This document shows, piece by piece, positions 55,421-64,000 of a stretch of DNA of 64,000 bases. Location of the stretch: the NCBI RefSeq assembly GCF_019891175.1, contig NZ_CP072600.1, positions 3,100,001-3,164,000 of the forward strand, given 5' to 3'. Source of the DNA: Leptothermofonsia sichuanensis E412 (GTDB lineage Bacteria; Cyanobacteriota; Cyanobacteriia; Leptolyngbyales; Leptolyngbyaceae). Under the pieces are notes generated by a model. The model was given only the letters and a program-made list of their open reading frames with translations, made no database searches and had not been told where the DNA came from. Positions within the stretch are counted from its first letter, which is position 1, and each line of letters begins with the position of its first letter. The translations under genes and the position numbers were made by a program.

Positions 55421-55614
55421 AGGACAGTTTTTGAAGAATTAAGAGTGGAGGATAACGTCTAAATGGGTTAGGGCACTTTTTGAACGGGACTTAGACTTTG
55501 CCGTTATATCGGGTAAGAGGAAGGATAAAAAGGATAAAGGAGACAGGAATAGGTTTGGAAACAATATCGACTGAACTTAATCAATCACTTTTTATCCTTC
55601 ATTTTTCCCAACCC

Positions 55615-56733
55615 TCAACCGCCAAATGCCGCAGGAAATGCCAGTTTCAACCCGGCGGTCAATAAAAGATTCACAAGGGATACCGGCAGCAGGAATTTCC
55701 AGCCCAGGTCTAACAACTGGTCAATTCGAACACGAGGCACGGTCCAGCGTAGTAGAATGGCCAGAAATACCAGAAAGTAAGCCTTCAGCAACGTCATCAC
55801 AATTCCCAGAGAGGCGGTGACAATCTGAAAGATGGGATTCGCCTCAGCGACCCCCAGCCAGTTGGCAACCAGATTGAGCGGAATCGGAAACTCCCAACCA
55901 CCCAGGTAAAGAACAGCAACCAGCAAGGCTGAGAGCACTAAATTGACGTAAGCTCCCAGGTAGAAAAGGGCAAACTTCATCCCTGAATATTCAGTTTGAT
56001 AGCCCGCAACCAGCTCTTCTTCTGCTTCTGGCAGGTCAAATGGAATCCGCTCACACTCTGCCAGAGCAGCGATCCAAAAAATTAAAAAGCCAATCGGTTG
56101 GCGCCAGATGTTCCAACCTAGGATGCCATAGCCCGCTTGCTGATCCACAATGTCAACGGTGCTGAGTGAATTAGACATCATGGCGATCGCCAATACCGAA
56201 AGCGCCAAGGGAATTTCATAGCTGATAGACTGCGCGGCTGCCCGTAACCCACCCAGCAGGGAATATTTGTTATTCGAGGCATATCCCGACATCAACAGTC
56301 CGATCGGGGCTATGCTGGATAGGGCAATCCAGAGAAAAACCCCCATGCCCACATTAGTCACTACCAGATTCTGCCCGAACGGTACGATCATGTAGGACAG
56401 AAAAACTGGAATTACGACAATAACGGGACCCAGGGTAAACAAAAGCCCATCCGACTTGGCTGGAATCACGTCCTCCTTAAAGATGAGCTTCAATCCATCT
56501 GCAACGGGTGCCAGCACACCCAGGGGACCAATGTACTCTGGACCAATCCGCTGTTGTGCTGCTGCCGAAATTTTTCGCTCTAACCAAACCGTGACCAGAA
56601 CCCCTACCGTTGCCCCAATAATCATCAACAGCATGGGCAGGGGCATCCAGATGGCCTTGGCTGCCCCTGCCGGCAGACCCAAATCCATCAAAGACCGAAC
56701 GAAGATTTCCTGTACGTCGATTCCTGAGTTCAT
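55615..56733 (-). CDS. ndhA: NAD(P)H-quinone oxidoreductase subunit 1 (NdhA)
   Basis: The 372-residue protein has eight membrane helices and the NuoH-like loops [20 protein letters not shown] and [20 protein letters not shown], which help form the quinone cavity of NDH-1. It is the first gene of the ndhA-I-G-E unit. ATG 56733 follows AGGAA. The promoter must lie in the 612-bp upstream gap, which also holds two repeats and the gltA terminator. Confidence 0.97.
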   Translation of the reverse strand: MNSGIDVQEIFVRSLMDLGLPAGAAKAIWMPLPMLLMIIGATVGVLVTVWLERKISAAAQQRIGPEYIGPLGVLAPVADGLKLIFKEDVIPAKSDGLLFTLGPVIVVIPVFLSYMIVPFGQNLVVTNVGMGVFLWIALSSIAPIGLLMSGYASNNKYSLLGGLRAAAQSISYEIPLALSVLAIAMMSNSLSTVDIVDQQAGYGILGWNIWRQPIGFLIFWIAALAECERIPFDLPEAEEELVAGYQTEYSGMKFALFYLGAYVNLVLSALLVAVLYLGGWEFPIPLNLVANWLGVAEANPIFQIVTASLGIVMTLLKAYFLVFLAILLRWTVPRVRIDQLLDLGWKFLLPVSLVNLLLTAGLKLAFPAAFGG

Positions 56734-57014
56734 TTCCTACCTAACTCAAGCAACTACTCAACCTCTACTCAAATCCCATACACAACTCAAGAAATCATCT
56801 CAAGCCCCGTCCCCAGTGTACAGGTAAAGACATCTTTACATTATGTATGCGTCCTTAGTATATCTCTGGATGGGCTTACAAGACAGGTCAATGCCATGAA
56901 TATCTTAAGCACGCAGGTATAGAGAAAACCATACCCTATACCCTGCATTCCCTCGTCAAACAAGAAGGCGTTGCTGATTTGGGGGATGACTTGAGCTTTA
57001 TATATTGGGCTTTG

Positions 57015-57113
57015 TATAGCAGTAGCCATCCAGGTCAGGATGAATTAAAACGCTCAAAGCCTCATCCTGTCATCCTTTTTGCCTGTACCCCGTTCCCTGC
57101 CCCTGTCCCCTGC
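57015..57113 (+). repeat. Dispersed repeat, family A, well-kept copy
   Basis: The block begins TATAGCAGTAGCCATCCAGG and runs through CAGGATGAATTAAAACGCTC, CATCCTGTCATCC and CTGTACCCCGTTCCCTGC to CCCCTGTCCCCTGC. It is the closest relative of 35-130. It lies in the gap between gltA and ndhA, along with a reversed family C end near 56967. Confidence 0.7.
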
Positions 57114-57162
57114 AATATGAATGGAAACATCGTTCCAATTTATACCGCTATTCAGCAGCGCC

Positions 57163-57197
57163 AAAAAGAAGCCCCCAGAACCAAAAATCTGAGGGCT
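57163..57197 (-). terminator. Intrinsic terminator of gltA
   Basis: AGCCCCCAGA and TCTGAGGGCT (57170-57197) form a 10-bp stem with one mismatch and an 8-nt loop. On the minus strand it is followed by TCTTTTTGG. It lies about 150 bp past the gltA stop codon. Confidence 0.65.
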
Positions 57198-57345
57198 GGA
57201 GTTCCTGAAAATCGTCACTGTCGTTATCCTGGCAAGGGTTTCAGGGAAAAGCAAGAGGGGTGACGCCCATCATTCAGAGGAATGTGTCAGAGGAATGTGC
57301 GACGGGAAAAGACCTGATGGGAAAGCATAAATCTTGACCCTAACT

Positions 57346-58482
57346 TCAACGCTCCTCAATCGAAACGTAAGGAACCTCATGCAGCCCCGTATAAATTTGA
57401 GTGGGGCGGAAAATTCGATTTTCCCCGAGTTGCTCTTTCCAGTGGGCCAGCCAGCCGGCTGTGCGAGAAATGGCAAATACCGGGGTAAACAGGTCGGTTG
57501 GAATACCCAATTTTCGATAAACCAGACCAGAATAGAAATCTACGTTGGGATAGATACCCTTGTGCCCCAGCTTTTCTGCTACCGCCTGTTCCAGTTCAAC
57601 CGCAACGTCATAGTATTTATCCCGTCCGTACTTCTCAAATAGCTTTTCTGCCAGTTGTTGCAGAATCGTGGCTCGCGGGTCTTTGACTTTGTAAACCCGG
57701 TGTCCAAAGCCCATGATTTTCGCTTTACCACTCAACTGTTCGTCCAGCCAGGGCCGTACATTTTCTACCGAGCCAATTTCCTCCAGCATCCAGATGACTT
57801 CTTCACTGGCTCCTCCATGCAGGGGACCTGCCAGGGTGCCTACCGCAGAAGCCACGACAGCGTAAGGATCTGTCAGGGTAGAAGCGGTCACCATGGCCGA
57901 GAAGGTAGAAGCGTTGATGGTATGCTCTGCATGGAGAATCAAACTGACCTCAAAAATGTGCGCAGGAAGTGGATCTGGCTCCTGTTCATTCAGCATGTAC
58001 AAAAAATTGGCACCGTAGCTCAGGTCATCCCGGGGCTGGACTGGATCGTTCCCCTTTCGCATCAACTGAAAGGCGGCGACCATGGTTGGTATTTTGGCTA
58101 ACAGACGAATGGCCGCAGCACGGATGTAAGCAGGATCGTCGAGGGCACGGCGAGAATAAAAAAGACCCAGGGCAGCCGCACAGGCTTGTAGAGCATCCAT
58201 TGGATGACCACTTTCAGGAAAGCACTTCATCATGTCGCGGATGCGATACTTGAGCCGCCGATGGTGGGTAATTTCATGTTCGAAAAGCTCAAGCTCTTCC
58301 CTGGTCGGTAACTCGCCCCAAATCAGGAGGTATGCTGTTTCCAGGAATGTGCTTTTTTCTGCCAGTTGGTTGATTGGAATCCCTCGATACTCTAAAATTC
58401 CCCGCTGTCCATCCACAAAACTAATGCTAGATTGGGTTGCAGGAATGCCTTCTAACCCTGCCCTATATTCGCAGACAGTCAT
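57346..58482 (-). CDS. gltA: Citrate synthase
   Basis: The 378-residue enzyme condenses oxaloacetate and acetyl-CoA at the entry of the citric acid cycle, which in cyanobacteria mainly supplies 2-oxoglutarate for nitrogen assimilation. Active-site segments include FVDGQRGILEYRGIPINQLA, HAEHTINASTFSAM, AGPLHGGASEEVIWML and IMGFGHRVYKVKDPRA. The length fits the type with no N-terminal extension. ATG 58482 begins MTVCEYRAGLEGIPA. It is probably monocistronic, with a terminator about 150 bp downstream. Confidence 0.97.
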   Translation of the reverse strand: MTVCEYRAGLEGIPATQSSISFVDGQRGILEYRGIPINQLAEKSTFLETAYLLIWGELPTREELELFEHEITHHRRLKYRIRDMMKCFPESGHPMDALQACAAALGLFYSRRALDDPAYIRAAAIRLLAKIPTMVAAFQLMRKGNDPVQPRDDLSYGANFLYMLNEQEPDPLPAHIFEVSLILHAEHTINASTFSAMVTASTLTDPYAVVASAVGTLAGPLHGGASEEVIWMLEEIGSVENVRPWLDEQLSGKAKIMGFGHRVYKVKDPRATILQQLAEKLFEKYGRDKYYDVAVELEQAVAEKLGHKGIYPNVDFYSGLVYRKLGIPTDLFTPVFAISRTAGWLAHWKEQLGENRIFRPTQIYTGLHEVPYVSIEER

Positions 58483-58590
58483 GGTTCCACCGTTTACTTA
58501 AGAAATAGGATTACTCACGCTAACTTATCAGAAGTCTAGAAACTGTATCTTCCTAGTCCAGTTAATGGGTTAGTCCTTTCTGACAATTTG

Positions 58591-58696
58591 TTCAGATATG
58601 GCGATCCTGATCTGGAGTGTGAGAAAGAATTTTCCGGGAATCCTTTCTCACAAAGCCTCTCACTCTCACAACTGATTCAGGACTGCTATATCTGAA
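58591..58696. repeat. Long palindromic element, family F
   Basis: TTCAGATATGGCGATCCTGA at the left pairs imperfectly with TCAGGACTGCTATATCTGAA at the right. An inner GTGAGAAAG/CTTTCTCAC stem lies between them. The 106-bp element lies upstream of gltA, within a 574-bp gap. Its right end shares the CTGCTATA signature of family A. Confidence 0.75.
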
Positions 58697-58974
58697 ATGA
58701 TTAGCCCGGGCTGATTTGCCAGGTGAATTCTTACAATTTCAGCGATCGCGCCCCAAATTGCAACCAAAAGCACAATTCCGCAAAAAAATGTCGCGCAATA
58801 TCAAAAATAGTTAACATTATAAATAGGGACGTTCCAGGTATGTCCTGTCCCCTACAGGTTCGCATCTGCTACAAACCTGCGATCTATACAAACCTGCATC
58901 TCTCAAACTTGCACTTCCTTGCGCTTTCTTTCTTTGCAGTTTTACAGATCTCGACGCCATTGCTTACTTGCACA

Positions 58975-59034
58975 AGCCCGTGGGTTCTCCCAGGTTTCTG
59001 TAGCCTGAGACGGGAGAATCCGTCGGCTTTTTTT
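58975..59034 (+). terminator. Strong terminator or attenuator upstream of a small gene
   Basis: AGCCCGTGGGTTCTCCC (58975-58991) and GGGAGAATCCGTCGGCT (59012-59028) pair over 17 positions with one mismatch and three G-T pairs. The 20-nt loop has an inner AGG/CCT pair. Seven T residues follow (59028-59034). The next start codon is 23 bp downstream, so this may end an upstream transcript or attenuate the small gene. Confidence 0.75.
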
Positions 59035-59056
59035 GTCCGCTCAAATTAGGAGTTTT

Positions 59057-59467
59057 ATGACCCATAGACAATCTCGCCGTCAGCACCACACCAATTCCAG
59101 TACAGACCACCTTGCAGCCAAATCAGGGCATGAACGCTCCCGGACACTGCGCGAACACCTCAAACAAGAGCACTCCAGTTCCCAGCCCAGAAGGGGCGAT
59201 CGCACCCACCATTCCAGCCTGACTACCTTAATTGAACGAGACGCTCCCCTGCAAGCTCACAGTGGGTTGGTTCTGATGTATGGTCCTTTCCAGGCAGAAC
59301 TGCTTCCCCAGGAGGGGCGGGGAGTGGCTTCCTGGCTCAAGGATTGCGTTCATAAACATGGGATTCCGAGTCTTGTGCGCTTTGACTACCGTCGGCGAGC
59401 CCAGATATTCCGCCGTGATCAGTTTCAACCCTGGCTTGAGCCGCTTTTGAGCAAAATTTCAAGCTAA
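59057..59467 (+). CDS. Hypothetical protein, 136 aa
   Basis: ATG 59057 follows AGGAG at a spacing of 5, giving a product of 136 residues. The first 60 residues are rich in histidine, serine and arginine (RQSRRQHHTNSSTDHLAAKS) and probably unstructured. The C-terminal half, LVLMYGPFQAELLPQEGRGV then ASWLKDCVHKHG and FDYRRRAQIFRRDQFQPWL, looks folded. I do not recognise a family. A strong terminator-like hairpin precedes it, so it may be regulated by attenuation. Confidence 0.6.
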   Translation: MTHRQSRRQHHTNSSTDHLAAKSGHERSRTLREHLKQEHSSSQPRRGDRTHHSSLTTLIERDAPLQAHSGLVLMYGPFQAELLPQEGRGVASWLKDCVHKHGIPSLVRFDYRRRAQIFRRDQFQPWLEPLLSKISS

Positions 59468-59562
59468 TGCGTCTGCATTCGACAAAATTTGCGTATTTGC
59501 ACCGTAGCTGGATAAGTAACCTGTAAAGGCATGATTGAGAAGGTACAATTGGGCATGACGAT

Positions 59563-59637
59563 GCTGCCGAATAGCCGTATGAATTGAAAGGCTTCAACTC
59601 ATACAACGCTCAATTCATTATCCAAAGTCAGCAACGC
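59563..59637. repeat. Dispersed hairpin repeat, family C, copy 2
   Basis: GCCGAATAGCCGTATGAATT leads into TATGAATTGAA-AGGC-TTCAACTCATA (59578-59603), then CAACGCTCAATTCATTA and TCAGCAACGCC. Compared with 13820-13895, stem position 2 is A-T in place of C-G (both partners changed); stem position 6 is an A-C mismatch here. Confidence 0.7.
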
Positions 59638-59888
59638 CTGCATGACAGGATTTAGAATGCCCCGTGCCAGTTCGATTTTTGTGTCCCTGCTACCATCGTT
59701 GCCAGAGATTACGTTCTGTCAAGACTAAATCTCTGACTGCGGGTGATGGTTCCCAGATGCTGCTGGAGAGCCACGTGAATTGGAATTTTGCTTCAATTTC
59801 GTTTTTTCTGGCAGCAGCAGTTTCGGCAACCAAAGTAGATGGGTCTTCGCTTTAGAACCGTCAGGATTTTTCTGTGAGCGTCTACGCT

Positions 59889-60104
59889 ATGATTTGTCAG
59901 GATGATTGCATAGCTAAACAAGGTGCAAACGAGCCGATACGTCAGCGATCGCTGCGTCCCAACCCTTTCACTGCGTATCGGGATCCAAACACTGGGCGAT
60001 GGATGATTGTGCTGCCTCTACCCTGTGAAGAGGCGGCTGCCAGAACAAACAATCCTCTCAGCCGGGTTGAAGAAATGGCCCAAAGCCTGTCTGAAACGCT
60101 TTAG
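59889..60104 (+). CDS. Small conserved-looking protein, 71 aa
   Basis: From ATG 59889 the product has 71 residues, MICQDDCIAKQGANEPIRQ onward; GTG 59874 is in frame and would add five. The stretch LRPNPFTAYRDPNTGRWMIV resembles short cyanobacterial proteins of unknown function that contain a NPFxxYRDPxTGRW motif. No membrane segment is seen. A GAGCG ribosome-binding site is weak, so the start is uncertain. Its 3' end lies inside an inverted repeat. Confidence 0.55.
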   Translation: MICQDDCIAKQGANEPIRQRSLRPNPFTAYRDPNTGRWMIVLPLPCEEAAARTNNPLSRVEEMAQSLSETL

Positions 60105-60146
60105 CTTTCCGATCATGACATCCTGAATGGGTGTCGGACAGGCTTT
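60082..60146. repeat. Inverted repeat between convergent genes
   Basis: AAAGCCTGTCTGA (60082-60094) and TCGGACAGGCTTT (60134-60146) match at 12 of 13 positions as an inverted repeat. The motif AAAGCCTGTCTGAA recurs at about 61301. No T-run follows, so a terminator role is uncertain. The left arm overlaps the last codons of the small gene. Confidence 0.55.
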
Positions 60147-60149
60147 CAA

Positions 60150-61007
60150 TCAACCTGAAGCTTTATCACTGGATGGCTCCTCCATCGGATTGGCGGTGAA
60201 AGAAGAGAGCATTGTTTTGAACTCACGGATATCACTGAGGATTTGCTCATTTAAGTTCAAAATATAAGCTCGTCTTTCGTTCATCAATTCCGTTAAGCTA
60301 TCGCTATTTTCGATAAATGGGCGTGTATGCCTGAATTCATACTTTTTATTCAGGAATACAGAGTATATCTGGTACAGGATGTGATCGCTGGGTCGGTAAC
60401 CCAGGCTGGTGATGTCAAACAGTGAAAAATTCCTGGTTCCCAAAAAGTTATAAATGTCCAGAAAGTTACCACTGCTGTTTAAGTCATAGAATATATCTGT
60501 CTCAAGAATAATAGCCGAAGTGTCATCTAATAAATGGGTGGCTCCCTGTAAGGCGCTAAATTCTGCACCCTCAATATCCATTTTGATCAGGTAGGGAGGC
60601 GGTAACTGGACCTCTGAGACCAGTGAATTTAGGGTTCTGGCTTCGACCAGGGTTTCATCGGTATCTGCTTCATTGAGCTGGCTAAAAGACTGGTTGAGTT
60701 TACTCCAATAGGCATGTTTGCCCTGGCGAAGCCTGATCTGACCATTGAAAGATGAAGCGCAGACGATGCGATAGTGCCCCCCGACGACCTCCTGAATTTT
60801 CTGGAGGCTATCTCGATAGATTTCCTGCGCATCAATATTCAATAATTCGATTTCGCCTTCAAATAAATTCCAGCATTGCAGGGCAAAATTTCCATCGGCA
60901 CACCCGACATCAATGAGCGATTTGATCGGGACATTACCATTTTTAAGAAGGATTAAGGAGGCAATAAAAGAGCCTCTTTCAATATCGCTATTACCGTGTT
61001 GCTCCAT
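60150..61007 (-). CDS. FkbM family SAM-dependent methyltransferase
   Basis: The 285-residue protein matches FkbM-type methyltransferases that often modify sugars or secondary metabolites. The SAM-binding motif is LIDVGCADGNFALQCW (about 37-48), ending with acidic residue D75 in ELLNIDAQEIY. YLIKMDIEGAEFSALQGATH (near 165) is the family's second signature. The C-terminal 45 residues are helical and predicted coiled. No glycosyltransferase cluster is nearby, so the acceptor is unknown. ATG 61007 is the first start. Confidence 0.85.
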   Translation of the reverse strand: MEQHGNSDIERGSFIASLILLKNGNVPIKSLIDVGCADGNFALQCWNLFEGEIELLNIDAQEIYRDSLQKIQEVVGGHYRIVCASSFNGQIRLRQGKHAYWSKLNQSFSQLNEADTDETLVEARTLNSLVSEVQLPPPYLIKMDIEGAEFSALQGATHLLDDTSAIILETDIFYDLNSSGNFLDIYNFLGTRNFSLFDITSLGYRPSDHILYQIYSVFLNKKYEFRHTRPFIENSDSLTELMNERRAYILNLNEQILSDIREFKTMLSSFTANPMEEPSSDKASG

Positions 61008-61351
61008 ACTGACTCCGTATTAATTTCAGTCCTTTGATTCATCAGGGAAACTGTTTACAAGAAGGTGTTTGTAAATTAATATTTTCGTTTTCCCCCAATT
61101 CCCTGCCCTGCGGGAAGCCGTCGGCATCATTTACAAACAATTTCTGAATCAGATTGATTCTCCATTTCATGTCAAGAATACATCACAATTCTGACAGGGA
61201 ACGGCAAACAGACAACAGGGATTGACCGGATTCAGATCTGACAATTTCCTTAAGACTGGAACCTGCCAGCTTTCCTTGTAGGAGAATCAGGTTTAACTAA
61301 AAGCCTGTCTGAACAAAGTGCAAAGTCTTAACGGTTGGAGGCTTTATTAGA

Positions 61352-61396
61352 GACTTTAACCATTAGGGACTTTAACTGTAATTTAAAGACTTTAAC
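61352..61396 (+). promoter_or_regulatory. Triple direct repeat upstream of glutamate synthase
   Basis: GACTTTAAC occurs three times at 61352-61360, 61368-61376 and 61388-61396, with start-to-start distances of 16 and 20 bp. A related AAGTCTTAAC lies at 61323. The rest of the 580-bp gap before the gene has no open frame of note. They may be regulator sites; no known consensus fits. Confidence 0.45.
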
Positions 61397-61587
61397 CGTA
61401 ACGACTGAGGTCTGGTACCGGCACCAGTAAATTTAACCAGTTAATTTCTAGATAGGCTTTGAGCTTGACCTCTTGCTCTCAATATCGTCAGAGGCTGGCG
61501 GTCGTTTTTGTTGCAAAAGTTAATCTTTGCAATCAAGATTGTTTCACCTGTTGATCATATTTTCTCCCCTTAGCTTAAGGCATCACA

Positions 61588-64000
61588 ATGACTACCAATC
61601 AACTGCCACCCAAACAAGGACTATACGACTCCCAGTTTGAGCATGATGCATGCGGTGTCGGGTTCATCGTTCATATGAAGGGAGAGAAGTCGCACGCGAT
61701 CGTGGAGAATGCGCTGACGATTCTGGTCAACCTTGAACATCGGGGAGCCTGCGGCTGTGAGACAAATACGGGCGATGGTGCCGGTATTCTGATGCAGGTG
61801 CCCCATAAGTTTTTGCAGAAGGTCACTGCTGCTCAGGGGATCACGTTACCAGCCGCGGGGCATTATGGGGTGGGCATGATCTATGCTTCCCCTGATCCGG
61901 GGCAACGGGAAAATGGACGCCAACTGTTTGCCCAGATTGTGGCGGAGGAAGGGCAGCAGGTCATTGGCTGGCGGGATGTGCCTACGGATAATTCGATGAT
62001 TGGCAATACGGCGAAGTTGAGTGAGCCGTTTATGCAGCAGGTATTTATTCAGCGATCGCCCGATCTGACCGACGACCTGGCCTTTGAACGCAAGCTGTAT
62101 GTGATCCGGAAGCGGGCACACAAAATCCGGGCAACGGAGGTCGATCCCTTCTGGTATCCTGCCAGTCTTTCTGCCCGGACGCTGGTGTATAAGGGCATGT
62201 TGATGACGATGCAGGTGGGACAGTACTATCCCGACCTGCAAGATCCGGATCTGGAAAGTGCCCTGGCCCTGGTGCATTCCCGCTTCAGTACAAATACCTT
62301 TCCCAGTTGGGAGCGATCGCACCCCTACCGCTACATTGCCCACAATGGGGAGATCAACACCTTGCGCGGCAACATTAACTGGATGCACGCCCGCCAGTCG
62401 TTGTTTGAGTCGGAGTTATTTGGGGAGGACATTCAAAAAATTCGTCCTGTGATCAATGTTGACGGCAGCGACTCCCTGATTTTCGACAATGCGCTGGAAT
62501 TGCTGACTCTGTCGGGGCGCTCCCTGCCCCATGCCGTGATGATGATGATCCCGGAGCCGTGGACAGCGCACGAGTCCATGAGCGATGAGAAGAAGGCGTT
62601 TTATGAATACCATTCCTGTCTGATGGAACCCTGGGATGGGCCTGCGTCGATCGCCTTTACCGATGGCACGATGATGGGTGCGGTGTTGGATCGAAATGGG
62701 CTGCGTCCCTCCCGCTATTACGTGACAAAGGATGATCTGGTGATCATGGCATCGGAAGCGGGGGTGCTGCCCGTGGAACCGGAACGGGTGGCGTTGAAGG
62801 GACGGTTGCAACCCGGACGGATGTTTCTGGTGGACATGGAAGCCGGACGGATTATTGCCGATGAGGAAATTAAATCCCAGATTGCTACGGCCCATCCCTA
62901 CCGGGAATGGCTGAATCAGCATCTGGTGGATTTGTCCCAGTTAAAAGAGGCACCCAATCTGCGAGAACTGGAGCCTTCTCCCCTGATTCAGCGGCAAACC
63001 GCCTTTGGTTACACCTTTGAAGAGTTACGGCTCTTACTGACTCCAATGGCACGGGATGGGGTAGAAGCCGTGGGTTCAATGGGGGCAGATACTCCCCTGG
63101 CCGTGTTATCCGATCGCCCCAAACTGCTTTACGACTATTTCCAGCAACTCTTTGCCCAGGTCACCAATCCCCCGATTGACTCCATTCGGGAAGAGATTAT
63201 CACCTCGGCAGAAACCACCATTGGTGCTGAGCGCAACCTGCTGAAGCCAGAACCGGAGAGCTGCCATTTGATTAAGTTAAAGACCCCAATTCTGACCGAT
63301 GAAGATCTGGCAAGGCTGAAATATCTGGATCAGGACGGCTTCAAGTCGATGACGCTACCAATCCTGTTCAATCCTCAGGAGGGTCTGCGGGGACTGGAGC
63401 AAGCCTTTGAACAGATTTGTGCTCAGGCAGACCAGGCGATCGCCGCTGGGGTGAGCATCCTGATTCTGAGCGATCGAGGGGTGAATAAGGACAATGCTCC
63501 GATACCGGCTTTGCTGGCAGTTTCGGGCCTGCACCACCACCTGATTCGAGCAGGCACCCGTACACGGGTTGGGATTGTGCTGGAGTCGGGTGAACCAAGG
63601 GAGGTGCATCACTATGCCACGCTGATTGGCTACGGTTGTGGGGCGATCAATCCCTATCTTGCTTTTGAAACCATCGATGACATGATCCAGCAAAACCTGC
63701 TGGTGAATGTGGACTATAAGACCGCCTGTAAGAACTACATCAAAGCCGCCACCAAAGGGGTGATCAAAGTTGCCTCCAAGATTGGCATCTCGACCCTGCA
63801 AAGCTATCGGGGGGCACAGATTTTTGAGGCGATCGGGCTGAACCGCTCCGTGATTGACAGGTACTTTACCTGGACAGCATCCCGGATTGAAGGGGCTGAT
63901 CTGGAAGTGATTGCTAAAGAAGCAGTCCTGCGTCACAGCCATGCTTTCCCCGACCGGGAGGTGAATGGACACACGCTGGATGTGGGTGGCGAATACCAGT
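61588..64000 (+). CDS. Ferredoxin-dependent glutamate synthase, 5' part
   Basis: An open frame from ATG 61588 runs off the window end (804 codons seen; the family is about 1,500 residues). It begins [20 protein letters not shown], a short propeptide, with the glutaminase nucleophile Cys22 in [25 protein letters not shown] then [11 protein letters not shown] are the glutamine-binding segments, and the central domain and the start of the FMN-synthase domain follow. It makes two glutamates from glutamine and 2-oxoglutarate. No ndh- or NADPH-linked small subunit is seen in this part. GOGAT class (GltS) rests on family resemblance. Confidence 0.93.
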   Translation, partial: MTTNQLPPKQGLYDSQFEHDACGVGFIVHMKGEKSHAIVENALTILVNLEHRGACGCETNTGDGAGILMQVPHKFLQKVTAAQGITLPAAGHYGVGMIYASPDPGQRENGRQLFAQIVAEEGQQVIGWRDVPTDNSMIGNTAKLSEPFMQQVFIQRSPDLTDDLAFERKLYVIRKRAHKIRATEVDPFWYPASLSARTLVYKGMLMTMQVGQYYPDLQDPDLESALALVHSRFSTNTFPSWERSHPYRYIAHNGEINTLRGNINWMHARQSLFESELFGEDIQKIRPVINVDGSDSLIFDNALELLTLSGRSLPHAVMMMIPEPWTAHESMSDEKKAFYEYHSCLMEPWDGPASIAFTDGTMMGAVLDRNGLRPSRYYVTKDDLVIMASEAGVLPVEPERVALKGRLQPGRMFLVDMEAGRIIADEEIKSQIATAHPYREWLNQHLVDLSQLKEAPNLRELEPSPLIQRQTAFGYTFEELRLLLTPMARDGVEAVGSMGADTPLAVLSDRPKLLYDYFQQLFAQVTNPPIDSIREEIITSAETTIGAERNLLKPEPESCHLIKLKTPILTDEDLARLKYLDQDGFKSMTLPILFNPQEGLRGLEQAFEQICAQADQAIAAGVSILILSDRGVNKDNAPIPALLAVSGLHHHLIRAGTRTRVGIVLESGEPREVHHYATLIGYGCGAINPYLAFETIDDMIQQNLLVNVDYKTACKNYIKAATKGVIKVASKIGISTLQSYRGAQIFEAIGLNRSVIDRYFTWTASRIEGADLEVIAKEAVLRHSHAFPDREVNGHTLDVGGEYQ

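Noticed and set aside
61621-63972. Minus-strand frames opposite glutamate synthase
   Set aside because: The plus-strand frame carries every conserved glutamate-synthase motif from 61588 to the window end, so these are shadows.

Overview
The window is chromosomal DNA of a cyanobacterium. It encodes photosystem II protein PsbI, the phycobilisome rod-core linker CpcG, two CpcS/CpeS-type bilin lyases, the cyanobacterial ndhA-I-G-E cluster, ferredoxin-type glutamate synthase, the rbp/rpsU pair and several cyanobacteria-only families (DUF3769, DUF4278, TMEM14-like, iron-uptake porin). The palindrome GCGATCGC (HIP1), over-represented in many cyanobacteria, is frequent. The amount of dispersed repeat DNA and the WD40 kinase suggest a filamentous, Leptolyngbya-like organism, but genus cannot be fixed from this sequence alone.

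Layout. 0-5.6 kb: der and an EcfT-like permease gene, a decayed Kef antiporter/oxidoreductase fusion, a structured intergenic region, a PadR-like regulator, a degenerate QueC paralogue and an unknown gene. 6-7.1 kb: a decayed transposase. 7.4-12.6 kb: a DUF3769/LptD-like outer-membrane protein, psbI, an anchored protein of unknown function and a site-2 protease. 13-20.3 kb: a metallo-beta-lactamase-fold protein that lacks its metal ligands, a zinc-ribbon membrane protein, a PPC-domain secreted protein, a polysaccharide deacetylase and a nucleoside phosphorylase. 20.6-28.6 kb: glyS, a DUF1036 protein, an intact-looking IS630 element, a DUF4278 protein and mutS. 29-35.8 kb: a cupin, an ABC-2 exporter pair, rpsU and rbp, avtA-rimM and a VanX-like dipeptidase. 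36-41.5 kb: an SsuABC-like uptake system with a following porin; a 21-copy heptamer array lies inside its permease/ATPase unit. 41.9-45.5 kb: phycobilisome genes and a TMEM14-like protein. 45.6-53.6 kb: an oxygenase, an AMIN amidase, a WD40 Ser/Thr kinase, a rhomboid protease and NAD kinase. 53.7-58.5 kb: the NDH-1 cluster and citrate synthase. 59-64 kb: small unknown proteins, an FkbM methyltransferase and the 5' part of ferredoxin glutamate synthase, which runs off the window.

How the genes relate. Most are housekeeping, in short units. Clear coupling by 4-bp stop/start overlap is seen for avtA-rimM, for the ABC-2 ATPase-permease pair, and for cpcS with a gene for a putative zinc peptidase. 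No CRISPR array, tRNA, rRNA or prophage was recognised.

The most distinctive signal is non-coding. At least seven families of short palindromic elements (about 50-130 bp) fill the intergenic regions; one has a 12-bp flanking direct repeat and another shows a compensatory base change between copies. Other signals are the heptamer array, which in the transcript becomes a run of Shine-Dalgarno-like AGGAGTG units, a 17-bp-stem terminator just upstream of a small gene, and a structured intergenic RNA candidate near 3.5 kb. No complete novel multi-gene system was evident.
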